The notes beneath the pieces were generated by a model. The model ran no database searches. It saw only the letters and a list, made by a program, of their open reading frames with translations, and was not told the DNA's origin. The position numbers and the translations under genes were made by a program. Below are positions 33,599 to 41,541 of a DNA stretch of 64,000 nt, piece after piece (position 1 is the stretch's first letter; each line of letters begins with the position of its first letter). Source of the stretch: JAVBRA01 sp031548435 (GTDB lineage Bacteria; Bacteroidota; Bacteroidia; Bacteroidales; Rikenellaceae); the NCBI GenBank assembly GCA_031548435.1, contig JAVBRA010000008.1:1-64000 (forward strand), written 5' to 3'.

Positions 33599-35266
33599 CT
33601 AATACTCGAAGCTGCTGCCGCCCAAGAATTCCTTAAGAATCGATGTCGGAGGCAACTCACTGTCAGGAAGCGGAATAAACGAATCCAGAAACCGCAGGAT
33701 GCGTTGCGCCTCGCCATACTCGGGCACATTGTCGGCAATGTCGTGCAGCAGCGGTTCGGCATAGGTTTTCAGGATCGATATCTCGTAAAACAGCGCCGAG
33801 TTGAACATCACGTCGGCCTGCTCCTGGTAAGGGAAGATATGTTTCTCCTCGCCCCGGCGCACGCTTTCCCACCGTTTGAGGGTCATGGCCGCCGTGTGGC
33901 CCCGGAACTTGTTGTCGCGGACAATGCGCCGCAGCAGGCGGTTGTCGGTGGTGGCGATGCGCACCACGTTGTCCATCGAGATGGAGGTGAGCGCCGAAAC
34001 GTAAACGCGGAATTTCATGGCGTTGTCGATCTTCTCGGTGAGCGAGGGATTGAGGGCATGGATGCCTTCGATCAGGATCACCGAGTTCTCTTTCAGCTTG
34101 CGGATATCGTTGTTGTAAAACCGCGAGCCGGTGGTGAAGTTGAATTTCGGCACCTCGACCTCCTCGCCGGCGATGAGTTTTTGCAGGTCGGCGTTGAACA
34201 GTTCCAGATCGACCGCCTCCAGCGCCTCGAAGTCGAACTCGCCTTTTTCATCCCTGGGCGTGTGCTCGCGCCCCACGAAGTAGTCGTCCATGGAGATGGC
34301 CACCGGATCGAGCCCCAGCACCTTCATCTGGATGCCGAGCCGCTTGGTGAAGGTGGTTTTGCCGCTCGACGACGGGCCCGACACCAACACCAGTTTCAGC
34401 CCGGAATGGATGCGGCCCGCGACCGTGTCAGCGATCGAGGCGATGTTTTTCTCCTGCAGCGCCTCGGCGATCTTGATCAGGTCGCTCCACTGGTTGTCGA
34501 TGATGCGGTCATTGAGCATCCCGATGGTCGACACACCCAGGATTTTCATCCAGTCGTTGTATTGGCGGAAAATGCCGAACATTTTGTCCTGCGGGATCAT
34601 TTTTTCCATCTCGTTGGGGTTGGTGCGCTTGGGAATGCCCAGATAGAACCCCTCGTAGTATTTCTTGATGTCGAACAGCTTGATGTAGCCGGTCGAGGGG
34701 GCCAGCTCGCCGTAGAAATAGCCGGGCAGGTTGGCCAGGAAGCAGATCGGGACGTACAGCCGCGGACGGGTCCGGAGCAGCCGGATCTTGTCGTGGAAGC
34801 CGTATTGTTCGTACAGCTTCTCGGCGTCTTCGAAATAAATCTTCTCGTTGACGATGGGGATGTCCTGGCAGATGATGCTCAGCATCCGGTCTTTGATGGA
34901 ACTGATCGTCTGGTCGGACGGATTGGGTTCGTTCTCGAACTCGCAATAAAACCCCTTGGCCACCGAATGGCGGACCCGGAGCGTCTTTTCGGGGAAAAGG
35001 TCGTGCACGGCCTTTTGCAGGATGAGAAACAGCGTCCGCTGGTAAATGCGGATGCCCTCGAAATGGCTGATGTCGATGTAGCGCACCGAACACGACGAAA
35101 AGATGTTTTTCGACAGGCACGCCCCCGTGTTGTTGAGGTAAGCCCCCACGTATTTCTCTTTTTCGGGCAGGCCCAGCATATCCAGCACCTGCATCAGCGA
35201 GGAGCCCTGTTTTACGTATAGTTGGGTGTTGTTATTTTCGCATATGACTTTGATCATGCTGTCCAT
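33599..35266 (-). CDS. Uridine-kinase-family nucleoside kinase with TGS/ThrRS-like N-terminus
   Basis: A 555-residue protein from the ATG at 35266. Residues about 1-70 look like a TGS domain and the next 150 or so like the threonyl-tRNA synthetase second additional domain (the HSVAKGFYCEFENEP stretch). Residues about 290-500 form a phosphoribulokinase/uridine kinase P-loop domain: GPSSSGKT (297-304), ISMDDYFVGREHTPRDEKGEFDFEALEAVD in outline, and VILIEGIHALN. Such TGS-SAD-kinase fusions are found in Bacteroidota and Firmicutes; the substrate is presumed to be a nucleoside. Single gene; a TATCTTTG box at 35336-35329 fits its promoter. Confidence 0.87.
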   Translation of the reverse strand: MDSMIKVICENNNTQLYVKQGSSLMQVLDMLGLPEKEKYVGAYLNNTGACLSKNIFSSCSVRYIDISHFEGIRIYQRTLFLILQKAVHDLFPEKTLRVRHSVAKGFYCEFENEPNPSDQTISSIKDRMLSIICQDIPIVNEKIYFEDAEKLYEQYGFHDKIRLLRTRPRLYVPICFLANLPGYFYGELAPSTGYIKLFDIKKYYEGFYLGIPKRTNPNEMEKMIPQDKMFGIFRQYNDWMKILGVSTIGMLNDRIIDNQWSDLIKIAEALQEKNIASIADTVAGRIHSGLKLVLVSGPSSSGKTTFTKRLGIQMKVLGLDPVAISMDDYFVGREHTPRDEKGEFDFEALEAVDLELFNADLQKLIAGEEVEVPKFNFTTGSRFYNNDIRKLKENSVILIEGIHALNPSLTEKIDNAMKFRVYVSALTSISMDNVVRIATTDNRLLRRIVRDNKFRGHTAAMTLKRWESVRRGEEKHIFPYQEQADVMFNSALFYEISILKTYAEPLLHDIADNVPEYGEAQRILRFLDSFIPLPDSELPPTSILKEFLGGSSFEY

Positions 35267-35328
35267 ACTGCTTTGGCTATAAAGGTTAAAGCGACTCCCG
35301 GCCCTCGGGAACACCTGCGTTGCTTAGC

Positions 35329-35336
35329 CAAAGATA
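35329..35336 (-). promoter_or_regulatory. -7 element of the nucleoside kinase gene
   Basis: TATCTTTG on the minus strand, 63 bases before the start codon. No clear -33 element at normal spacing. Confidence 0.5.
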
Positions 35337-35459
35337 AGCAAAAACAGACAAATATCGTTGTGCGGCGCAATTTATCGCACACGCTCGGTGCATTCGGCGC
35401 GCTCGGTCATCGGGAGCCTGCCGCAGACGGTTGCGTGCGAAATAATCCGGCAGGTTTGC

Positions 35460-35467
35460 TACCTTTG
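35460..35467 (+). promoter_or_regulatory. -7 element of the wbqC-like gene
   Basis: TACCTTTG, an exact fit to TAnnTTTG, 23 bases before the ATG. No convincing -33. Confidence 0.55.
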
Positions 35468-35489
35468 CAGGCACAACAAAAAAAGAGTG

Positions 35490-36125
35490 ATGACCATCCT
35501 GCCGCTCCATTACCTGCCCAATATCCGCTACTGCACCAAACTGCTTGCAGCGGGCGGCGATGCGGCGATCGACATCCACGAGCATTGGATCAAACAAAGC
35601 TACCGCACCCGGTGCGACATCCTGTGCGCCAACGGGGTGATCGCCCTGTCGGTGCCGGTGCGCAAGCCGCACAACGAAAAGATCGCCGTAAAAGACGTGC
35701 GCATCGACAACTCCAAAGCGTGGCAGCACCAACATTGGATGTCGCTGGTGTCGGCATACAAAAACGCGCCCTATTTCGACCACTACGCCCCCCGGTTCGA
35801 GCGTTTCTTCAGGGAGCGGCAGACGTTCCTGACCGACCTCAACCTGGAATTATTGCAACAGGCGATGAAGTGTCTGGGCATCCGGACGCCGCTGCGATTG
35901 TCGGAGGGTTACATCGCCGCTGCGGACACGGACGCCGACTACCGCTCGGCCATCAGCCCCAAGCAACGGCTCAACGCCGGCGACAACGCATTCAATCCCG
36001 CCCCCTATTACCAGGTGTTTTCAGAAAAATTTCCTTTCGCGCCGAACCTTTCGGTCTTCGACCTGCTGATGTGCGAAGGGCCCGCGGCCATCGACACGGT
36101 GAAACGTTCGGGAGCCGGACTTTGA
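35490..36125 (+). CDS. WbqC-like family protein
   Basis: A 211-residue protein from the ATG at 35490. N-terminal LPLHYLPNIRYCTKLLAAG and the WIKQSYRTRCDI, LSVPVRKPHNEKIAVKDVRIDNSKAWQ-type region (given in outline) with HWMSLVSAYKNAPYFDHY are characteristic of the WbqC family. Family members occur in O-antigen clusters but also, as here, as stand-alone Bacteroidota genes; the biochemical role is not established. No signal peptide, so cytoplasmic. The pdxA promoter overlaps its stop codon. Confidence 0.85.
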   Translation: MTILPLHYLPNIRYCTKLLAAGGDAAIDIHEHWIKQSYRTRCDILCANGVIALSVPVRKPHNEKIAVKDVRIDNSKAWQHQHWMSLVSAYKNAPYFDHYAPRFERFFRERQTFLTDLNLELLQQAMKCLGIRTPLRLSEGYIAAADTDADYRSAISPKQRLNAGDNAFNPAPYYQVFSEKFPFAPNLSVFDLLMCEGPAAIDTVKRSGAGL

Positions 36126-36151
36126 CAACTCGGAAAGAAACGCTATCTTTG
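36121..36151 (+). promoter_or_regulatory. Promoter of pdxA
   Basis: TTTG (36121-36124), 19 bases, TATCTTTG (36144-36151): exact match to both elements. It overlaps the wbqC stop codon and lies 21 bases before the pdxA ATG. Confidence 0.85.
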
Positions 36152-36172
36152 GAAACTAATTCATTAAGAACT

Positions 36173-37273
36173 ATGACCGACAAAATAAAAGTGGGGATCA
36201 CCCACGGCGACATCAACGGCATCGGCTACGAGATCATTATCAAAACCCTGATGGACACCCGCATCTGCGACCTGTGCACCCCCATCGTGTACGGATCGCC
36301 CAAGATCGCGTCGATCCACAAAAAGACCATCGAGGGAGCCGACGGCTTTTCGTTCAACATCATCGCTTCGGCCAAAGAGGCCAGCGGCAAGCGGGCCAAC
36401 ATCATCGCCTGCGTGAACGAGGAGACGAAACTCGACATCGGCGTGTCGACCGAAGCGGCCGGGGTATGCGCCGTGGAATCGCTGACGGCGGCCATGAAAG
36501 ACCTCCGCGCCGGGGCCATCGATGTGCTGGTGACGGCGCCCATCAACAAAAAAAACATCCAGGGCGCCGGGTTCAGATACATGGGCCACACCGATTACCT
36601 GGCCGCCTCGTTCGAAGGTTCCGAGCCGCTGATGTTCATGGTCAGCGACGTGCTCAAAGTGGGACTGGCCACCACACACCTGCCGCTGTCGGAGGTAACG
36701 CCCCATATCAACAAAGAGGTCATTGTCGGCAAACTGGCCGCCATGAAGCGGTCGCTGGTGCGCGACTTCGGCATCGTGCAGCCCAAGATAGCCGTGCTCG
36801 CGCTCAACCCGCACGCCGGCGACGAAGGGCTGCTGGGCACACAGGATCAGGAGATCATCCGCCCGGCCGTCATCGCCGCCTCGGAGGCCGGGACGCTCGC
36901 TTTCGGCCCCTTCGCCGCCGACGGATTCTTCGGCTCGTCGGGCTTCAGCAAGTTCGACGCCGTGCTGGCCATGTACCACGATCAGGGACTGGCGCCATTC
37001 AAGGCGCTGGCGTTCGACTCGGGGGTCAACTTCACGGCCGGACTGCCCATCGTGCGAACCAGCCCCGTGCACGGGGTGGGTTACGACATCGCCGGACGGG
37101 GCATCGCCGACGAATCGTCGTTGCGCGAGGCCATCTACAAGGCCATCGACATTTTCCGCAACCGCGCCACTTACGACCGCATCTCGGCCAATCCCCTCAA
37201 GCACTACGACACAGGGCACGGGGCCGACGAATCGGTGCCCATCGCCGCGGCAGCCGAAGAGCCGGCCTATTGA
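36173..37273 (+). CDS. pdxA: 4-hydroxythreonine-4-phosphate dehydrogenase
   Basis: Oxidises 4-phosphohydroxy-threonine in the DXP-independent-of-salvage pyridoxal phosphate pathway. 366 residues from the ATG at 36173. Metal and substrate blocks: VGITHGDINGIGYE, TAPINKKNI, MGHTDYLA (His139), LALNPHAGDEG, and MYHDQGLAPFKALAF. Its length is slightly above the usual 330 because of a Gly/Asp/Ala-rich C-terminal tail. It has its own promoter and is followed after 13 bases by mqnC, so these two are likely co-transcribed. PLP is needed by MetY and GlyA in this window. Confidence 0.94.
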   Translation: MTDKIKVGITHGDINGIGYEIIIKTLMDTRICDLCTPIVYGSPKIASIHKKTIEGADGFSFNIIASAKEASGKRANIIACVNEETKLDIGVSTEAAGVCAVESLTAAMKDLRAGAIDVLVTAPINKKNIQGAGFRYMGHTDYLAASFEGSEPLMFMVSDVLKVGLATTHLPLSEVTPHINKEVIVGKLAAMKRSLVRDFGIVQPKIAVLALNPHAGDEGLLGTQDQEIIRPAVIAASEAGTLAFGPFAADGFFGSSGFSKFDAVLAMYHDQGLAPFKALAFDSGVNFTAGLPIVRTSPVHGVGYDIAGRGIADESSLREAIYKAIDIFRNRATYDRISANPLKHYDTGHGADESVPIAAAAEEPAY

Positions 37274-37286
37274 CGGCCCATTGACC

Positions 37287-38372
37287 ATGAACGCCGAAAC
37301 GCTCTATAACAAAGCGCTCGCGCTGGACAACCTCTCGTTCGACGAAGCGCTTCATCTGTACAGGGAAGCTCCGTTGCAGGAGCTTCTTTCGATTGCCAAC
37401 ACCCTGCGGTACAAACACGTCCCCGGCAACGAGGTCACCTGGCAGATCGACCGCAACGTCAACATCACCAACGTGTGCGTTTCAGGATGCCGGTTCTGCA
37501 ACTTCCATTGCGGCCTGCACAGCGACCGGGCGTACATCACCTCGCCGGACGAGTACAGCGAAAAAATCGAGGCCATGCTCGCACTGGGCGGCGACCAACT
37601 GCTTTTGCAAGGGGGGCTGCACCCGAAACTCGGCATCGACTTTTACACGGATTTGTTCCGTGAACTGAAGAAACGCCACCCGCAGGTGAAACTGCACGCC
37701 CTGGGCCCGCCCGAGATCGCCCACATCGCCAAAGTCAGCTCGCTCGACGCCGAAACGGTGCTGCGCAAACTGATCGACGCCGGGCTCGATTCGCTTCCCG
37801 GAGCCGGGGCGGAGATTCTGGACAACGACATCCGCAAACGCATCTCGCCCGGCAAATGCCCGGCCGACCGCTGGCTGGAGGTGATGGAGGCGGCGCACAG
37901 GCTGGGACTGGCCACCTCGGCCACGATGATGTACGGCCACGTCGAGGGGCCCGAACACCGCATCGCCCACCTGATCAAACTCCGCGACACGCAGAAAAAA
38001 GTTCCGCCGGGGCATTGCGGCTTCCTGGCCTTCATCGCCTGGCCCTATTGCGGCAAAGGCACAGTCCTTGAAAAAGAAGGAGTAGAGGAAAACAACTCGC
38101 CGTTGGGTTACCTGCGCCTGATCGCCATCAGCCGCATCGTGCTCAACAACATCCGCAACATCCAGGCGTCGTGGCTGACCGTGGGCCGCGAAACCGCCCA
38201 GGCAGCCCTGCACGGCGGGGCGAACGACATGGGGTCGATCATGATCGAAGAAAACGTGGTTTCATCGGCCGGCGCTTCGAACAGCTTCGACGCGGCGGGA
38301 ATACAGCAGGCCATCCGCGAAGCGGGGTTCACACCCCGCCTGCGCGACCAGAAATACAACTTCAGGGATTGA
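37287..38372 (+). CDS. mqnC: Cyclic dehypoxanthinyl futalosine synthase (MqnC, radical SAM)
   Basis: Radical SAM enzyme that cyclises dehypoxanthinyl futalosine in the futalosine route to menaquinone. 361 residues from the ATG at 37287. The 4Fe-4S cysteines are Cys64, Cys68 and Cys71 (CVSGCRFC). The QGGLHPKLGIDFY, LHALGPPEI, LPGAGAEIL and SATMMYGHVEG blocks match MqnC rather than MqnE. The pathway marks the organism as a futalosine-type quinone producer, as in Alistipes and unlike Bacteroides. Its stop overlaps the end of the convergent minus-strand lipoprotein gene by 11 bases, leaving no room for a terminator. Confidence 0.93.
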   Translation: MNAETLYNKALALDNLSFDEALHLYREAPLQELLSIANTLRYKHVPGNEVTWQIDRNVNITNVCVSGCRFCNFHCGLHSDRAYITSPDEYSEKIEAMLALGGDQLLLQGGLHPKLGIDFYTDLFRELKKRHPQVKLHALGPPEIAHIAKVSSLDAETVLRKLIDAGLDSLPGAGAEILDNDIRKRISPGKCPADRWLEVMEAAHRLGLATSATMMYGHVEGPEHRIAHLIKLRDTQKKVPPGHCGFLAFIAWPYCGKGTVLEKEGVEENNSPLGYLRLIAISRIVLNNIRNIQASWLTVGRETAQAALHGGANDMGSIMIEENVVSSAGASNSFDAAGIQQAIREAGFTPRLRDQKYNFRD

Positions 38373-38940
38373 CCCTCCGCGCCGCAAAACCGCCGACCTG
38401 TTCTTTATACAGCGGCAGCATATTCGGATTCCGCACCGGATCGCCCACCAGAACAATCCGGTTGTTCTCATCGACAAGAAACGTGTGGCATAAAGGATTT
38501 CCGGAGATAAACGGGTTCTGTTCCCGGAACGCCTCCTGCGGATCGTAATACACCGGGAAGTCGAACATATACTCTTTGACCGCACCGGTCAACTCCCGCT
38601 CGTCTTTATAAGCGAACACAAAAACGAAGCGCAGGTTCTCTTCCCCGAACTCGGTTGTGAGATCCCCGATAGCTTGCCGCCAGTCGAGCAGGATACCCAG
38701 ATTGCAGGACGAACACATCAGGGGCATCGTATATATCACCACTTTCATGCTGCGGTCGGCGGCCCAACCGGGATCCCCGATATCGTCACCGAGCAATTTC
38801 GGGACAAGGCCCTCGGGAAACACCACCTGCCGGCCGATCATGGCCGTAATCTCTTTCCGGGCCAGGCGTTTTTCTTTGGCGTTGCCGCAGCCCGCACACA
38901 AGGCCAACAGCAACGGGAACAGAACGATTCTACATCTCAT
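38362..38940 (-). CDS. Thioredoxin-like lipoprotein with CxxC
   Basis: A 192-residue lipoprotein from the ATG at 38940 (lipobox CAGC, Cys18). The mature part has a thioredoxin-like layout: a strand MKVVIYTMPLMC leading to CSSC (Cys76, Cys79), a helix LGILLDWRQAI, and later HTFLVDENNRIVLVGDPVRNP, a typical redoxin C-terminal strand pair. Likely a periplasmic thiol-disulfide protein. Its start overlaps the stop of the frameshifted propeller gene by 11 bases. It belongs to the second NVEALA module, in which the peptide itself has five Cys, so a role in folding or redox of that peptide is conceivable (inference). Confidence 0.75.
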   Translation of the reverse strand: MRCRIVLFPLLLALCAGCGNAKEKRLARKEITAMIGRQVVFPEGLVPKLLGDDIGDPGWAADRSMKVVIYTMPLMCSSCNLGILLDWRQAIGDLTTEFGEENLRFVFVFAYKDERELTGAVKEYMFDFPVYYDPQEAFREQNPFISGNPLCHTFLVDENNRIVLVGDPVRNPNMLPLYKEQVGGFAARRVNP

Positions 38941-39965
38941 ACACGAATACCGGATTTTCCTGATTTTCAACCGTTGCATATATTTTCCCCCGCTCTTCGT
39001 CCACGGCAAAAGAGATCAACTCCTCATCGAACGTATAGCGCTTCACCGGCCGCCCCCGGTAATCGTAAACATGGATCTTATATTTCAATGAAGGGTCTTT
39101 GCGTCCGACATATTTCCCCCAATAAAGGCCGTATATATAACGATCGGTCAGGCACAGACCCATAAATCCGTTCATGCGATAACTCATATATATATTCTCG
39201 CGGCGATATTCTTCCGGCCTGCCGCCCGGCCCGACCGCAATCACATGATCTCCCGTCTTAATATTCATTATATCAACAACCTCACCCCCTGACGTCACAA
39301 TAACCAAACTACCCTTCGGCATTATAAGCAACAAACGAATCCCATACCTCGGATTTATTATGCACAAACGAAAGATCCTTGACTTTGGGGATTAAAAACA
39401 ACGAATCGACAATTGTTTTCTTTTCTCCATCAACAATATTCACCCGGTAATCAGAATACGGATTATAAGATGTTGCCGCGAACAACGAATCATTGATCGC
39501 GCAATACCTTAACATAAAAAACACCTCACTGTCATAGCATTTCCGCGTTTGAACGGGTTTGTCCCTGCCCCCTTTCACATCATACAGGTACTCTTTCTTA
39601 TCCACGGGGTTGAACACATGCAAATAGCCGGAAGTCAGATCGAACTCGCAACCGCCGGGGATTTCATCCGGCCCCCGGCCTTTATTCACGAAAGAATAGC
39701 GATACTTTAACTCCGGATAGGTGTAAATATAAAAAAGCCTGTTCCCGGAATCCTGATCATAGATGCAAAGGACGGAATCTCTTATCGCGATCCGGGGATA
39801 AGCCAGCAACACCGCGTCATCGAATGCAACAGGCTTGCCTTTAAGATGCACGGACTCAGGAAACGAATCGTAGGTTTGACGATCGTAAACCTTTCCGCTG
39901 TTTTTGCATCCGACCAAAACGCACAGGCAAAACAGCAACGGCAGCAGTAAGATTCTACATCCCAT
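38930..39965 (-). pseudogene. BF3164-like propeller lipoprotein, broken by a frameshift
   Basis: The 5' part (39965 down to 39309) encodes a lipoprotein signal (CVLVGC) and propeller blades through SFVAYNAEG, then stops. The 3' part (from about 39316 to 38930) continues the same protein in the next frame: SLVIVTSGGEVVDIMN, then FAVDEERGKIYATVENQENPVFVYEM. Removing one G from the GGG run (CCC on the plus strand, 39312-39314) restores one frame of 344 residues, the same size as the neighbour at 39955. So this is a recent frameshift, a sequencing error or a slippage site. Its start overlaps the upstream stop by 11 bases. Confidence 0.82.
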
Positions 39966-40992
39966 ATCGTTTCAGACAGATATTATCGCCGTCGGCAACA
40001 ACGGCATAAATCGCGTTTTCGGCAGCATCGACGCCAAAAGTCAGCACGCGCTCCGGAAACGAATACCGGGCAACCGCCTCGCCGTCCCACGAAAACACAC
40101 ATACGGTCGGAAGATTATCCTCCAACTCAGTCACATTCACACCATACGAAAGGAGATAAATGCAGGAATCAGTCGCATACGCGTCCTCGAATCCGATCGT
40201 CGTTTCATCGGAAGAGGTGATCCATTTGGGGATCGCCCCCTGGGCCAAAGCGTATTTCGGCTCTTGCAGGGCCATCGTCTTTTCGGACGCCATATCATGA
40301 ATCTTATCCGATCGAATGATCTCGAAAATCGACCCGATGTAAGTCGTCGTCACCATTTTCGAATAATCGGGTTTGAATTTCCATTGAGCGAAATAAGTCC
40401 ACACGGCGGCATTCTCTTCTCCATCCGGCACCGCCTGCGGGTATTCCACATAAACGGGCGCGATCTCATTTCCTTTGACCACGCCATACCTCATTTTAGC
40501 ATCACCGCCCATCACAACAATCGAGTCTCCCTTGTACCATCTGGCCTGACGTGCCCATTGAGCCTCGGCAAGCAACGAATATTCCGCGACACAAGATGGA
40601 ACCACGCCTCCCAGAATCCGGCTCAGGTCGTACACCACCAACCGGCTTTGATTCGGGTCGCAGATCAACACCTTATCTCCCCGGACATCGACCGACCCGA
40701 CGCTTACCACCTCTCCGCCCCCGCGCCCTTTGTTCACGGCGCTGCCCTTATGTACCCCCGCCTTGTTGAATATATGGATCGTACCTTTATCGTTATTATC
40801 GGATATCACGATTAAAGAATCAACAACAAACAGATCCTGCGGCGCATTGAACATGAAATTGCCGCCGCATCCCTCACCCTGCAACATCACCTCTTTCGGA
40901 AACGCAACGTCCTCATACTTCAGAACAGCCGGCCTTTCCTTGCAGGAGAGTACAACGATCGACAACCCCAACAAACAAATTATTTTATTCAT
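39955..40992 (-). CDS. BF3164-like 6-bladed beta-propeller lipoprotein (module 2)
   Basis: A 345-residue lipoprotein (lipobox VLSC, Cys17) with propeller-like repeats: NKAGVHKGSAVNKGRGGGEVVSV-type turn (in outline), SVDVRGDKVLICDPNQSRLVVYDL, and a closing blade FGVDAAENAIYAVVADG. It is related to the products at 25651 and 38930. Function unknown, probably periplasmic or surface-exposed. It follows the NVEALA peptide gene with a strong hairpin in the 53-base gap, the same order as in copy 1. Confidence 0.8.
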   Translation of the reverse strand: MNKIICLLGLSIVVLSCKERPAVLKYEDVAFPKEVMLQGEGCGGNFMFNAPQDLFVVDSLIVISDNNDKGTIHIFNKAGVHKGSAVNKGRGGGEVVSVGSVDVRGDKVLICDPNQSRLVVYDLSRILGGVVPSCVAEYSLLAEAQWARQARWYKGDSIVVMGGDAKMRYGVVKGNEIAPVYVEYPQAVPDGEENAAVWTYFAQWKFKPDYSKMVTTTYIGSIFEIIRSDKIHDMASEKTMALQEPKYALAQGAIPKWITSSDETTIGFEDAYATDSCIYLLSYGVNVTELEDNLPTVCVFSWDGEAVARYSFPERVLTFGVDAAENAIYAVVADGDNICLKRYGM

Positions 40993-41009
40993 AATCTTCG
41001 TTTAAATAT

Positions 41010-41037
41010 CCTACACCGGCAAATTTGCCGGTGTAGG
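41010..41037 (-). promoter_or_regulatory. Hairpin between NVEALA peptide gene and propeller gene (copy 2)
   Basis: A self-complementary element, CCTACACCGGCAAA/TTTGCCGGTGTAGG, which folds into a 12-bp stem with a 4-base loop. It sits in the same operon position as the hairpin at 26750-26776 although the two sequences are unrelated. Confidence 0.7.
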
Positions 41038-41045
41038 AAAAATTA

Positions 41046-41291
41046 TTACTTACAGCTATGAGAGCCTGTCAATCGACCGGATCCATTGATCTCTGTTTTG
41101 CAAACGCCACAACTTGCACTACAATGGACAAGTCCCCCGGAGCATTTCCACGATGTTTCGGTTTCCGTAACAGTCAACGCTTCCACGTTTTTGGAGATCA
41201 TATCCTGGGCAGAGCTCTTTGCCGTTCCTGCGAACAGAGCACCCAACCCAAAAACAACCGCAAATCCGGCAGCAAATAAATACTTTTTGAT
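41046..41291 (-). CDS. NVEALA peptide precursor (copy 2), start codon ATC instead of ATG
   Basis: An 81-codon frame with an NVEALA-type layout: KKYLFAAGFAVVFGLGALF signal-like segment, KNVEALT core motif, then a Cys-rich mature tail with five Cys. The frame is closed upstream by TAG. The codon where the start is expected, directly before Lys-Lys-Tyr, is ATC (41291-41289). The only standard start, TTG at 41246, would cut away the signal. So the gene uses a rare AUC start, is inactive, or the base is misread. The predicted -7 box is 56 bases upstream, the same distance as in copy 1. Confidence 0.65.
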   Translation of the reverse strand: MKKYLFAAGFAVVFGLGALFAGTAKSSAQDMISKNVEALTVTETETSWKCSGGLVHCSASCGVCKTEINGSGRLTGSHSCK

Positions 41292-41346
41292 TTTGAGTAA
41301 CTAATTAAAATTGCTTTCAATCAAAGCGCACACAGCGCCTCACGAA

Positions 41347-41354
41347 CAAAAATA
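41347..41354 (-). promoter_or_regulatory. -7 element of the second NVEALA operon
   Basis: TATTTTTG on the minus strand, an exact TAnnTTTG match, 56 bases before the NVEALA start. The -33 is weak (TTG at 41373-41371 is too close). It sits back to back with the plus-strand promoter at 41359. Confidence 0.5.
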
Positions 41355-41358
41355 TGCG

Positions 41359-41366
41359 TATCTTTG
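41359..41366 (+). promoter_or_regulatory. -7 element ahead of the metal ABC permease
   Basis: TATCTTTG, an exact match. It would start transcription near 41372, giving a structured leader of about 170 bases. Confidence 0.6.
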
Positions 41367-41371
41367 CCGAC

Positions 41372-41450
41372 AACTTCTCCCTTTTGGACAGGGGAGCCGG
41401 AAGGATGCGGTTGCGAGCCTGCAAAACCACAAGCCGCCTCCCTTCTTTTT
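41372..41450 (+). promoter_or_regulatory. Switch-like structured leader with competing hairpins
   Basis: Two CTCCC segments (41377-41381 and 41438-41442) can each pair with the same GGGAG (41392-41396). The second pairing encloses an inner hairpin (GCGG/CCGC and GGTTGC/GCAAAACC) and is followed by TTCTTTTT, so it looks like an intrinsic terminator; the first pairing would act as its anti-terminator. I do not recognise a known riboswitch class. The downstream gene suggests a metal signal (inference). Confidence 0.5.
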
Positions 41451-41541
41451 CCCGATGATCTTAAACTTAATGTCAGATCAAATTTATCAAAAAAAAAACG
41501 AAACTACAAATCCACATCGTCTTTTTTTGTAAAAAATCACC

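Noticed and set aside
35222..36172. In-frame extension upstream of pdxA
   Set aside because: It overlaps the wbqC-like gene; PdxA homology begins at 36173, behind an exact promoter.
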